A DNA stretch of 7,354 nt from Actinomycetota bacterium (lineage in GTDB: Bacteria; Actinomycetota; Thermoleophilia; Gaiellales; Gaiellaceae), in assembly GCA_019236545.1 (NCBI GenBank), contig JAFAIV010000057.1:1-7354 (forward strand). The letters run 5' to 3'. The notes beneath the pieces were generated by a model. It did not search any database. It worked only from the letters and a program-made list of their open reading frames with translations, and was not told where the DNA came from. This document shows positions 1 to 5,192 of this stretch, one piece after another. Each line of letters begins with the position of its first letter. The stretch's first letter is position 1. The position numbers and the translations under genes were made by a program.

Positions 1-650
1 TGCGCGTGCACGTCGCCGGTCGCGACCGTCTCCACGCCGAGCGCCGCCGCGAACTCCCGCAGGCGCGCGTTACGGCGCGCGTCCCCGCGCTCGTACGGAC
101 GCTGGAGCTCGACGAAGAAGCGGTCGCGCCCGAACGCGCGCGCGAGCTGCGCAGCCGCGTTCGGGTAGTGCACGGCGAGCCCGTCCCGCGCGCAGCCGGA
201 GAGGCAGACGAGCCCCTCGTTCAGCTCCTCGAGCAGCGCCTGGTCGACCGCCGGCGGCAGCGGCTCCCGCCCTTCCTTCGGCCGTGTTCCCGCGTGCGCA
301 GCCGTCAGCAGGCGGCAGAGGTTCGCATAGCCCCGCGCGTCCTCGACGAGCAGCGTCACGTGGCTGGAAGCACCGGCGGCAAAGCCGCCGGCGCCCGGCC
401 GGCAAACCGCACCGCCTTCGGCGGTGCTGGGCGCTCCGCCGCGGAGCGTGACCTCGGCGCCGGTGATCGGGCGGACGCCGAAGTGCTTCGCCGCATGCGC
501 GAACTCGAGCGAGCCGTAGACGCCGTCGTGGTCGGTGAGGGCGAGTGCCTCGTAGCCGAGCGCCGCCGCGGCCGCCGCCAGCTCCTCCGGCTGCGAGGCG
601 CCGTCGAGGAACGAGTACGCGGAGTGCGCGTGCAGCTCGACGTACGTCAT
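1..650 (-). CDS. dnaE2: Error-prone DNA polymerase DnaE2/ImuC, N-terminal part (runs off left edge)
   Basis: Reading leftward from the ATG at 650-648 gives 216 uninterrupted codons to the window edge, so only the N-terminal PHP domain of a protein of about 1,050 residues is present. The start MTYVELHAHSAYSFLDG is the usual beginning of DnaE2. PHP metal-site motifs are visible: H7 and H9 (HAH), LTDHD at 38-42, TGAE at 63-66, SHVTLLVED at 96-104, and TGDVHAH at the edge. DnaE2 is the translesion polymerase of the SOS mutasome and works with ImuB on the sliding clamp. Residues about 71-95 are an unusual Gly/Ala-rich insertion where relatives join TLRDG almost directly to SHVTLL; it is encoded by palindromes (see the repeat entry). 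No good ribosome binding site precedes the ATG, and only 11 bases separate it from the divergent cupin start. Its promoter must therefore lie inside or beyond the cupin gene. The family assignment is firm; dnaE2 rather than dnaE1 rests on the N-terminal sequence and the SOS context. Confidence 0.93.
   Translation of the reverse strand, partial: MTYVELHAHSAYSFLDGASQPEELAAAAAALGYEALALTDHDGVYGSLEFAHAAKHFGVRPITGAEVTLRGGAPSTAEGGAVCRPGAGGFAAGASSHVTLLVEDARGYANLCRLLTAAHAGTRPKEGREPLPPAVDQALLEELNEGLVCLSGCARDGLAVHYPNAAAQLARAFGRDRFFVELQRPYERGDARRNARLREFAAALGVETVATGDVHA
366..448. repeat. Cluster of short palindromes inserted in frame in dnaE2
   Basis: Three hairpin-forming palindromes lie side by side. 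First, 373-380 pairs with 384-391 (ccggcggc/gccgccgg, loop aaa), extending to 370-394 with one mismatch. Second, 409-416 pairs with 420-427 (gcaccgcc/ggcggtgc, loop ttc), a perfect 8-bp stem. Third, 432-438 pairs with 442-448 (cgctccg/cggagcg, 3-base loop). Together they encode about 25 extra residues (G71-S95) between the conserved E66 and H97 of the PHP domain. The roughly 75 bases keep the reading frame. The pattern resembles REP-like or Rickettsia-palindromic-element-like units that can insert in genes. I did not find a second copy in this window, so its repeat status in the genome is inferred. Confidence 0.55.
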
Positions 651-661
651 GATCCGCGCCG

Positions 662-1006
662 ATGGACGAGCCGGTCTTCCTGCGTTCCGGCGAGGGCGAG
701 CGGATCCGTGACCACCGCGCCCTCGTCGAGCTGCCGCATGTCGAGGCGGTCGAGCTCTGGTTCCCGGCCGACTTCGAGGGCGTCGCGCCGCATACGCACC
801 CCGACCGCACCGACTCGTTCTACGTCCTCGAGGGCGAGGTCGAGTTCTTCCAGGCCGGCGAGTGGCGCCGCGCCGGTCCCGGTGCGTTCACGTCGAACCC
901 GCCCGGCGTCGAGCACGGCTTCCGGCCCGCGGGCACGGCGATCCGGCTGCTCAACCTCCACACGCCACGCGTGGGCTTCGTCGACTCGCTGCGTCACCGC
1001 AGCTGA
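662..1006 (+). CDS. Small cupin-domain protein
   Basis: The 114-residue protein has the single-domain cupin fold signature. Motif 1 is PHTHPDRTDSFYVLEG (residues 43-58): H44 and H46 are metal-ligand candidates, with D51/S52 where many cupins have Glu. Motif 2 is PPGVEHGF (80-87) with H85. This suits a one-domain metal-binding cupin; the substrate cannot be told from sequence. The ATG at 662 has no Shine-Dalgarno sequence and starts 11 bases from the divergent dnaE2 start, so it may be leaderless; CATGAT at 648-653 is a weak -10 candidate. The gene lies on the strand opposite to its neighbours, between an SOS box and dnaE2, and it converges with the beta-propeller gene 25 bases away. If dnaE2 is driven from the SOS box, every SOS transcript is antisense to this gene. 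Confidence 0.85.
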   Translation: MDEPVFLRSGEGERIRDHRALVELPHVEAVELWFPADFEGVAPHTHPDRTDSFYVLEGEVEFFQAGEWRRAGPGAFTSNPPGVEHGFRPAGTAIRLLNLHTPRVGFVDSLRHRS

Positions 1007-1034
1007 GTCTAGGCGAACATATGTTCGTGCGCTA
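1006..1034 (-). promoter_or_regulatory. Candidate leftward SOS promoter for dnaE2
   Basis: Read on the minus strand, TAGACT (1011-1006) fits a TANNNT -10 element. It sits directly downstream of the perfect LexA box, with a poor -35 (TAGCGC, 1034-1029) at 17-bp spacing. A start near 999 would give a leader of about 350 nt to dnaE2, antisense to the cupin gene. The opposite direction shows no convincing -10. Moderate to low confidence, since the -35 is weak. Confidence 0.4.
1014..1027. promoter_or_regulatory. LexA-type SOS box in a convergent gap
   Basis: CGAACATATGTTCG is a perfect 14-base palindrome matching the Gram-positive/actinobacterial SOS box (CGAAC-N4-GTTCG). It fills most of the 25 bases between the stop codons of the cupin and beta-propeller genes, an odd place for an operator. 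The nearest SOS gene is dnaE2, which starts 364 bases to the left on the minus strand. Confidence 0.8.
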
Positions 1035-2126
1035 CGGGTGGTGCACGAGCTGCCAGAGCGGCTTCTCGTGCGGGCCGAGCGGCACGTAGTCCATGCCGTC
1101 GGGGATGCTGAGCAGGTTGAAGCCCGTGCCCTTCACGTACGCGTGGCCGTACTGCCAGACGATCCGGTTCGTGCGCGGGTCGACGATCACGACGCGGTCC
1201 TTGTAGTCGTCGTTCACGGCGATGTCCCCGTTCGGGAGCGGCATCGCGAGCGACGGATGGTCGAGCGCGCCCCAGCCCGACGTCGGCCCGTAGCGCCAGA
1301 GGATCCGCCCGCGCCGGCTCATCACCACGACCGCGCCGGGCTTCGAGTAGTCCGCGAGGAGGATCCGTCCGCCGGGGAGCGGTTGCGGGTCTGACGGGTA
1401 CGCGACCGGCGCCTGGACGGCCCAACGGAGCGCGCCCGTGGCGCTGAAGTCGTCCACCCAGGAACCGTTGATCTCGGAGACGAGGACGCCCCCGTCCGGC
1501 AGCGGCGTGTCGCCGTTGACGGCACCGAGCGTTCGCGGCGGATCGTGGACACAGACGCCGGCGCGGCCGATCTGGCGGACGATCCGGTGCGCGCGGATGA
1601 ACAGGATGCGGCAGTTGTAGGCATCCGCGACGGTCATCGTCCCGTCAGGCAGGACGTAGGCGTCGTCGGGAGTGTTCAGGAGGCCGGGCGCACTTCCCTT
1701 CACGCCGGGGCGGCCGTAGAGGTAGGTCTCGCGATGGGTCGCGATGTCGACCGAGATGATCGTGTGCTCGTCCTCCTCGTTCGAGACGATCGCCTTGCCG
1801 CCGGGCTCGACGAAGGTGTCGTCGTCGAAGAAGACCTTGGCGCCGCGCGCTTTGTCCGCAGCGGTCGGGAAGCGCCAGAGGATCTTCCGCGCCGGGTCGA
1901 CGAGGAGCATGCGGTCGTTGCCGCGGTCGGCGATCAGGAGCGCGCCGGGGAGCGCGCCCCTGAGCGTGACGGGCTTGTTCGGGTCGGGCGCCGTCGTCGT
2001 CGGGGCGGTCGTCCCGGTGGTCGCCGCCGTGTTCTGCGAGGAGGCCCGGCCGTGGCGGACGAGCGCGCCGACGAGGGCGAGGACGGCCAGCGCCGCGAGC
2101 ACGAGCGGAAGCCGGCGACGAGTCAC
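1032..2126 (-). CDS. Membrane-anchored six-blade beta-propeller protein (PQQ/arylsulfotransferase-like)
   Basis: A 364-residue exported protein starting at GTG 2126. Residues 1-5 (MTRRR) precede a hydrophobic segment at about 6-23 with no clear signal-peptidase site, so it is probably a signal anchor. A Thr/Ala/Pro-rich linker follows at 33-49. The rest is a series of beta-propeller blades with recurring 'G-x-hydrophobic...D-hydrophobic-xx-R-x-ILWRYG' units: about 62-87, 111-139, 156-188, 207-239, 248-281 and 293-328. The blade ends WRFP, YLYG, RQIG, RWAVQ, WRYG and WQYG mark the repeats. This resembles arylsulfotransferase (ASST)-like and PQQ-type propellers common in Thermoleophilia. No catalytic site was recognised, so a binding or scaffold role is as likely as an enzyme. 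Two cysteines (C172, C192) could form a disulfide outside the membrane. It is divergent from the Rid gene and convergent with the cupin gene. Confidence 0.85.
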   Translation of the reverse strand: MTRRRLPLVLAALAVLALVGALVRHGRASSQNTAATTGTTAPTTTAPDPNKPVTLRGALPGALLIADRGNDRMLLVDPARKILWRFPTAADKARGAKVFFDDDTFVEPGGKAIVSNEEDEHTIISVDIATHRETYLYGRPGVKGSAPGLLNTPDDAYVLPDGTMTVADAYNCRILFIRAHRIVRQIGRAGVCVHDPPRTLGAVNGDTPLPDGGVLVSEINGSWVDDFSATGALRWAVQAPVAYPSDPQPLPGGRILLADYSKPGAVVVMSRRGRILWRYGPTSGWGALDHPSLAMPLPNGDIAVNDDYKDRVVIVDPRTNRIVWQYGHAYVKGTGFNLLSIPDGMDYVPLGPHEKPLWQLVHHP

Positions 2127-2177
2127 GGCGGCGACCCTACCCGTGCCTGTGTGAACGACGCATGAAGGTCGGTCGCG

Positions 2178-2183
2178 TAGGCT
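2178..2183 (+). promoter_or_regulatory. Candidate -10 element of a leaderless Rid-thiE operon
   Basis: TAGGCT fits the TANNNT -10 pattern and ends 7 bases before the ATG at 2191, the spacing expected for a leaderless transcript. No Shine-Dalgarno sequence precedes the ATG. No good -35 is visible. Confidence 0.4.
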
Positions 2184-2190
2184 CCGCGCG

Positions 2191-2547
2191 ATGCCGCTCT
2201 GGGACGGCGCGCCGTACGAGTACAGCCGCTCCGCGGGCGGCCTCGTCTTCGCCGCGGGCGCCTGCCCGCTGGACGAGCACGGGACGGTGGTCGGCGGTGG
2301 CCTCGAGGCGCAGGCCGAGTGCGCCGCGGCGAACCTGCTCGCGGCGCTCGCCGAGGCGGGTGTCGGCGTCGACTCGCTCGTGAAGACGACGATCTACGTC
2401 GTCGGCGAGGAGCGGCGCGACCTCGTCCGGGTCTGGGACGTCGTCTCCGCCGTGCTGGGGCGCGCGCCGAGCACGCTCCTCGGCGTCTCGTTCCTCGGCT
2501 ACCCGGGCCAGCTCGTCGAGATCGAGGCCGTCGCGGCGGCCGGCTGA
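2191..2547 (+). CDS. Rid/YjgF/UK114 family protein lacking the catalytic arginine
   Basis: The 118-residue length and pattern fit the Rid family: AGGLVFAAGACPLDEHGTV (15-33), the EAQAECAAANLLAALAEAG helix (39-57), VKTTIYV (64-70), and C-terminal LVEIEAVA (108-115). RidA hydrolyses enamine/imine intermediates of PLP enzymes using an arginine (R105 in E. coli RidA). Counting back from the VEIEA strand, that position is T95 here, in the stretch RAPSTLLGV. This places it with Rid subfamilies that lack the arginine and whose activity is unclear; I therefore give no ridA symbol. It is the first gene of an operon: its TGA is followed after one base by the GTG of thiE. That coupling suggests a role near thiamine synthesis, though this is inference only. 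Confidence 0.88.
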   Translation: MPLWDGAPYEYSRSAGGLVFAAGACPLDEHGTVVGGGLEAQAECAAANLLAALAEAGVGVDSLVKTTIYVVGEERRDLVRVWDVVSAVLGRAPSTLLGVSFLGYPGQLVEIEAVAAAG

Positions 2548-2548
2548 C

Positions 2549-3175
2549 GTGGACCGGCTCGAGCGCCTCGCGCGCTCCCGGCTCTACCTCGTGATCGAGG
2601 CGCGCCCTCACGGGGGCGACCCGGGCCCGCTGCTCGACGCGGCGCTCCGCGGAGGCGTCGACGTCGTCCAGCTTCGGGACAAGGATCTCCCGGACGACGA
2701 GCTCGTCGAGGCGGCGCGGCCGTTCCGGGAGGCATGCGACCGGCACGGTGCGCTCTTCGTCCTCAACGACCGGCCCGAGCTCGTCGCGGAGACGGGCGCG
2801 GACGGCGTCCACGTCGGGCAGGAGGACACGCCGCTCGCGGAGGCGCGGGAGCTCGCGGGTCCCGGCCGGGTCGTCGGTCTCTCGGCGTCGACGGTCGAGG
2901 AGCTCGGCTCGGGCGAACCGGACTACTGGGGCGTCGGCGCGATCTTCGGCACGCCGACGAAGCCCGAGTCGCCGCCGGGCGGGCTCGAGCTGGTCCGCGC
3001 CGCGGCCACGACGCTGACGGTGCCGTGGTTCGCGATCGGCGGGATCGACTTCGGGACGGTGGACGAGGTCGTCGCCGCGGGCGCTCCGGGCGTCGCGGTG
3101 GTCCGCGCGATCCGGGACGCCGAGGATCCGGAGGCGGCCGCGCGAGAGCTCCGGCTCAGGCTCCCCGCTGGCTGA
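2549..3175 (+). CDS. thiE: Thiamine-phosphate synthase ThiE
   Basis: A 208-residue TIM-barrel enzyme that joins HMP-pyrophosphate to the thiazole phosphate to make thiamine phosphate in the cytoplasm. Family motifs appear in order: VVQLRDK (39-45), NDRPELVAETGADGVHVGQED (73-93) with the metal/pyrophosphate-site D74 and D93, GLSAST (110-115), YWGVGAIFGTPTK (126-138), phosphate-loop AIGGI (162-166), and GVAVVRAI (181-188). Length is normal. The start is GTG at 2549, one base after the Rid stop codon; with no separate promoter, the two genes are probably translated from one mRNA. No other thiamine gene and no TPP riboswitch is visible upstream. Its last 20 bases overlap the 3' end of the convergent small gene at 3156-3434. 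Confidence 0.95.
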   Translation: MDRLERLARSRLYLVIEARPHGGDPGPLLDAALRGGVDVVQLRDKDLPDDELVEAARPFREACDRHGALFVLNDRPELVAETGADGVHVGQEDTPLAEARELAGPGRVVGLSASTVEELGSGEPDYWGVGAIFGTPTKPESPPGGLELVRAAATTLTVPWFAIGGIDFGTVDEVVAAGAPGVAVVRAIRDAEDPEAAARELRLRLPAG

Positions 3176-3434
3176 ACCACCCCCCGCCGGCGCCGTCGTG
3201 GAAGACGACGGTGTTCTGGCCGCTCTCGAGCACGACCTCGAAGTACCGCCGCACGACCGGCTCCTCCGTCCACCAGCGGTCGACGACGCGCCATTCCTCG
3301 CGGACAAGCGCCACCGGCTGGTGGTTCACCTCCCGCGGCGTGCCGTCGGCGTGCGCCTGGATGCGGGCGGCGAGCGGCGCGTTTACTCGTCCCGCGGCAC
3401 GAGCAGCGCGCGCGACTCCGGGATGCGCGACCAC
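3156..3434 (-). CDS. Small protein of the type encoded next to imuB/dnaE2 (DUF6504-like)
   Basis: A 92-residue ORF beginning with ATG 3434 inside the end of imuB (52-base overlap) in another frame, so translation is probably coupled. The likely conserved core is residues 18-91: VNAPLAARIQAHADG, REEWRVVDRWWTEEPVVRRYFEVVLESG, and WFSQRG. A Trp-rich strand pair (W48, W54, W55) and a short beta-rich body resemble small proteins next to imuB or dnaE2 in Actinobacteria (DUF6504-like). No catalytic motif is visible. The overlap with imuB implies co-expression in the SOS response, perhaps as a mutasome accessory; that role is inferred. The N-terminal 17 residues are weakly supported because they overlap imuB; a GTG at residue 36 is the alternative start. 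The 3' end overlaps thiE by 20 bases. Confidence 0.7.
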   Translation of the reverse strand: MVAHPGVARAARAAGRVNAPLAARIQAHADGTPREVNHQPVALVREEWRVVDRWWTEEPVVRRYFEVVLESGQNTVVFHDGAGGGWFSQRGA

Positions 3435-4564
3435 GGTGCGACCTCCACGACGGTGCAGACGGAGCCGGAGCCGGTGCTCGCGCGCACTTGGCGCAGGCCC
3501 TCGCGCAGGCGAGCGCGGTCCTCCGCCCCGGCGGCGAGGAGCTCGAGCTGGCGGCCGGTGGGCTCGGTCAGCTCGACGAGCTCGATCCGCAGCTCGAGCG
3601 CGGGCGCCGGCAGCTCGACGAGCCTCGGCGCGAGCGCGACGCGGATCCGCTCGGCGTCGGCGGTCGGCTCGCGCAGTGTCAGCGTCCGCCGCCAGGAGCC
3701 GCCGCCGACGACGCGGGCGGCGAGCGCGACCTTGCGGACGAAGCGGTCACGCCGCTCCGGCCGGGCGAGGACGGTCTCGACGAGCGCGCCGAGCGCGCGG
3801 CGGAGCGTCAGCTCGTTGCCGACCGCTTCCGGGAACTCGAGCGACTCGGCGACCTCGGCGGGCGGCCTGCGGCCGCGCACCCGCGCGGCCGCCCCGCCTC
3901 TCGCCAGCCCCCAGGCGCGGCGGCCGTCCGGCCCCAATCGTTCGGCCACGGCGCCTCCGGGGAGGCCGGCAAGCTGCCCCAGCTTCCGCACCCCCAGCGA
4001 TTCCAGCTCCTCGGCGCGCCGCCGCTCGAGCGGCAGCAGCGTCAGGGGCAGCGGCGCGAGGAAGCCCGAGAGCTCCTCGTCGCGCACGACGACGACCTGG
4101 CCCGGCCGCGCGACCGACGCCGCCGCGAGCGCGGCGAAGCGCCGGCTCGCCGCGCCGATGCGGGCGTCCCAGTTCGGGCCGGTCGCCGCGAGCGCCCGCC
4201 GCAGCGCCGCGTCGAGCCCGCCGTAGAGCCGCTCGACGCCGCGCGTCTCGAAGTACGCGACGCCGGCCTGCGCCGGCTCGACCGCGAAGCCCGCGTCCTC
4301 GAGCCCGCGCACGATCTCCTCCCACGCCTGCTCGGCGGCGGCCGGGTCGGGATCGACGAGGACGAGGCCCGGGCAGGTCGCGAGCGCCTCCCCCAGCCGC
4401 ATCCCCGGCCGCACCCCGAGCGCCTCCGCGGCGGCCGTCAGCGGCCCCAGCAGCGGCTCCGCCCCCGCCTCCGGCGCGAGCGCCGCGGGCCGCAGCTCGA
4501 GCGACGGCGAGCGCCGCAAGGCCGCCTTCAGCTCGAGCCCGGGGATGGAGAGGCAGGCGATCAC
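3383..4564 (-). CDS. imuB: ImuB, catalytically inactive Y-family polymerase homologue of the SOS mutasome
   Basis: 393 residues from GTG 4564, read as MIACLSIPGLELKAAL. An upstream ATG at 4615 is possible but would put the promoter and both SOS boxes inside the gene. The Y-family layout is clear: N-terminal strand, palm with PAQAGVAYFETRGVERLYGG (about 97-116), a DNA-binding helix-hairpin-helix (about 188-214, LGVRKLGQLAGLP), and a little-finger-like C-terminal half. The catalytic acids are gone. The first motif reads C-L-S where active enzymes have D-F-D. The second reads G-V (about 101-102) where they have D-E. This is the ImuB hallmark: it bridges the sliding clamp and DnaE2 rather than copying DNA. 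TGRQLELLA (about 336-344) matches the position and partly the pattern of the clamp-binding motif (QLxLF), with L for F. No imuA is upstream, since the SOS promoter begins directly before the start. Confidence 0.9.
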   Translation of the reverse strand: MIACLSIPGLELKAALRRSPSLELRPAALAPEAGAEPLLGPLTAAAEALGVRPGMRLGEALATCPGLVLVDPDPAAAEQAWEEIVRGLEDAGFAVEPAQAGVAYFETRGVERLYGGLDAALRRALAATGPNWDARIGAASRRFAALAAASVARPGQVVVVRDEELSGFLAPLPLTLLPLERRRAEELESLGVRKLGQLAGLPGGAVAERLGPDGRRAWGLARGGAAARVRGRRPPAEVAESLEFPEAVGNELTLRRALGALVETVLARPERRDRFVRKVALAARVVGGGSWRRTLTLREPTADAERIRVALAPRLVELPAPALELRIELVELTEPTGRQLELLAAGAEDRARLREGLRQVRASTGSGSVCTVVEVAPWSRIPESRALLVPRDE

Positions 4565-4565
4565 G

Positions 4566-4579
4566 GGAACGTATGTTCT
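4566..4579. promoter_or_regulatory. SOS box 1 of imuB (proximal)
   Basis: GGAACGTATGTTCT has the LexA core GAAC-N4-GTTC but imperfect outer bases. It ends one base before the imuB GTG and covers the -10/transcription-start zone. Its centre is 17 bp from that of the distal box. Confidence 0.65.
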
Positions 4580-4603
4580 ACACGAACAAGTGTTCGCCGT
4601 CAA
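4575..4603 (-). promoter_or_regulatory. imuB promoter
   Basis: On the minus strand, TTGACG (4603-4598) and TAGAAC (4580-4575) are separated by exactly 17 bp, a good sigma-70-type pair. Transcription would start about 10 bases before or at the GTG at 4564, so imuB is probably leaderless or nearly so. The distal SOS box fills the spacer and the proximal box covers the -10, so LexA binding would block RNA polymerase. Confidence 0.7.
4583..4596. promoter_or_regulatory. SOS box 2 of imuB (distal)
   Basis: CGAACAAGTGTTCG matches the CGAAC-N4-GTTCG LexA operator at all defined positions and lies inside the -35/-10 spacer of the imuB promoter. The divergent secreted-protein gene starts 83 bases to the right; whether LexA also affects it cannot be told. 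Confidence 0.85.
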
Positions 4604-4667
4604 GTTTCTGCGCAAAGAGACGATGAAGCTCTCAAGTCGGGACTACGGACAGTGCTTTTGAAGGATC

Positions 4668-4674
4668 AAGGAGG
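4668..4674 (+). promoter_or_regulatory. Strong ribosome binding site of the secreted-protein gene
   Basis: AAGGAGG lies 4 bases before the ATG at 4679, the strongest Shine-Dalgarno sequence in the window, where most genes have none. It fixes the start and suggests high expression. Confidence 0.8.
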
Positions 4675-4678
4675 ATCC

Positions 4679-5128
4679 ATGACTAGAAGGTTGCTCTCGA
4701 GACGGCTTGCGGGCCTTGCCACGCTGACGGTCGCCGCCGTCGCTGGCATCGGCGCGTACGCGTCCACCGCCAGCAACGCCGTCCCGACGCACTACTCGGG
4801 CATCGGCGAGAACCAGGTGTCCGGTTACAGCGTGGTCGGCTACCCCGCGTACACGTGGAACGCGGACGGCACGCTCTACAACGTCGAGGTCGTGCTGGAC
4901 CACAACGCGAACGACCTCAAGATCGCGCTCGTGAACCACTCGGCGACGCCGGTGCCGGGTGACTGGTCGGCCGCCACGTGCACGAAGCACGGCGGCGGTA
5001 GCCCGCCGACCACCGACTGGGACTGCAACTACGGCTCGCCGGGCCTCGCGCAGATCACCGTCGGAACCGTGCAGAACTCCGACCTCTACATCGCGGCCGT
5101 CGAGCACGGCAGCGTGACGATCCACTAA
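4679..5128 (+). CDS. Small exported protein, probable substrate of the adjacent SipW-type signal peptidase
   Basis: A 149-residue exported protein. The N terminus MTRRLLSRRL is followed by a hydrophobic run (about 10-26) and then AYASTASNAVP, giving a cleavage region near residue 28-34. SRR (7-9) recalls a twin-arginine signal but is not a clear match. The mature part (~115 residues) is rich in Gly, Ser, Thr, Tyr and Asn with alternating beta-type strands: VSGYSVVGYPAYTW (47-60), LYNVEVVLDH (66-75), DLKIALVNH (79-87), LAQITVGTV (123-131). Two cysteines (C101, C116) may form a disulfide across a Gly/Pro loop. It resembles small beta-sandwich proteins annotated with SipW-dependent signal peptides, of the TasA/camelysin kind, but no named family is certain. 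It is followed by a hairpin and then the peptidase gene, as expected for an abundant substrate and its processing enzyme. Confidence 0.82.
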   Translation: MTRRLLSRRLAGLATLTVAAVAGIGAYASTASNAVPTHYSGIGENQVSGYSVVGYPAYTWNADGTLYNVEVVLDHNANDLKIALVNHSATPVPGDWSAATCTKHGGGSPPTTDWDCNYGSPGLAQITVGTVQNSDLYIAAVEHGSVTIH

Positions 5129-5143
5129 GGCAGGAGTCACACC

Positions 5144-5176
5144 TGAGCCGGCGCGGGCCCGTCCCGCGCCGGCTCA
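5144..5176 (+). terminator. Perfect 14-bp GC hairpin between substrate and signal-peptidase genes
   Basis: Bases 5144-5157 (TGAGCCGGCGCGGG) pair without mismatch with 5163-5176, with a 5-base loop. It begins 15 bases after the stop of the secreted-protein gene and ends 16 bases before the peptidase ATG. No U-tract follows, so it is not a classic intrinsic terminator. It may end or attenuate transcripts, or protect the 3' end of an abundant upstream mRNA. Confidence 0.7.
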
Positions 5177-5192
5177 CCAGCTCCCGGGGATC

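Noticed and set aside
438..459. Direct repeat flanking the dnaE2 insertion (VTL before, VTL after), as a target-site duplication
   Set aside because: Relatives without the insertion also have both VTL strands, so this is the normal family sequence and not an insertion scar.
6..1394. Plus-strand frame of 462 codons over dnaE2, cupin and beta-propeller
   Set aside because: Antisense to dnaE2, out of frame with the cupin; composition is that of a shadow frame.
4566..4600. ECF-sigma promoter (GGAAC ... GTC) facing the secreted-protein gene
   Set aside because: The GGAAC is part of the SOS box, and the downstream half does not have a convincing -10 at a fixed spacing.
2734..4626. Plus-strand frame of 630 codons over thiE and imuB
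   Set aside because: Extremely Arg/Ala/Pro-rich, no domain, overlaps well-supported genes on both strands.
3488..5128. Long plus-strand frame of 546 codons across imuB and the secreted-protein gene
   Set aside because: Only its last 149 codons are the real secreted protein, fixed by the strong ribosome binding site before 4679. The rest is Arg/Pro/Ala-rich and lies antisense to imuB, which is typical of GC-rich shadow frames.
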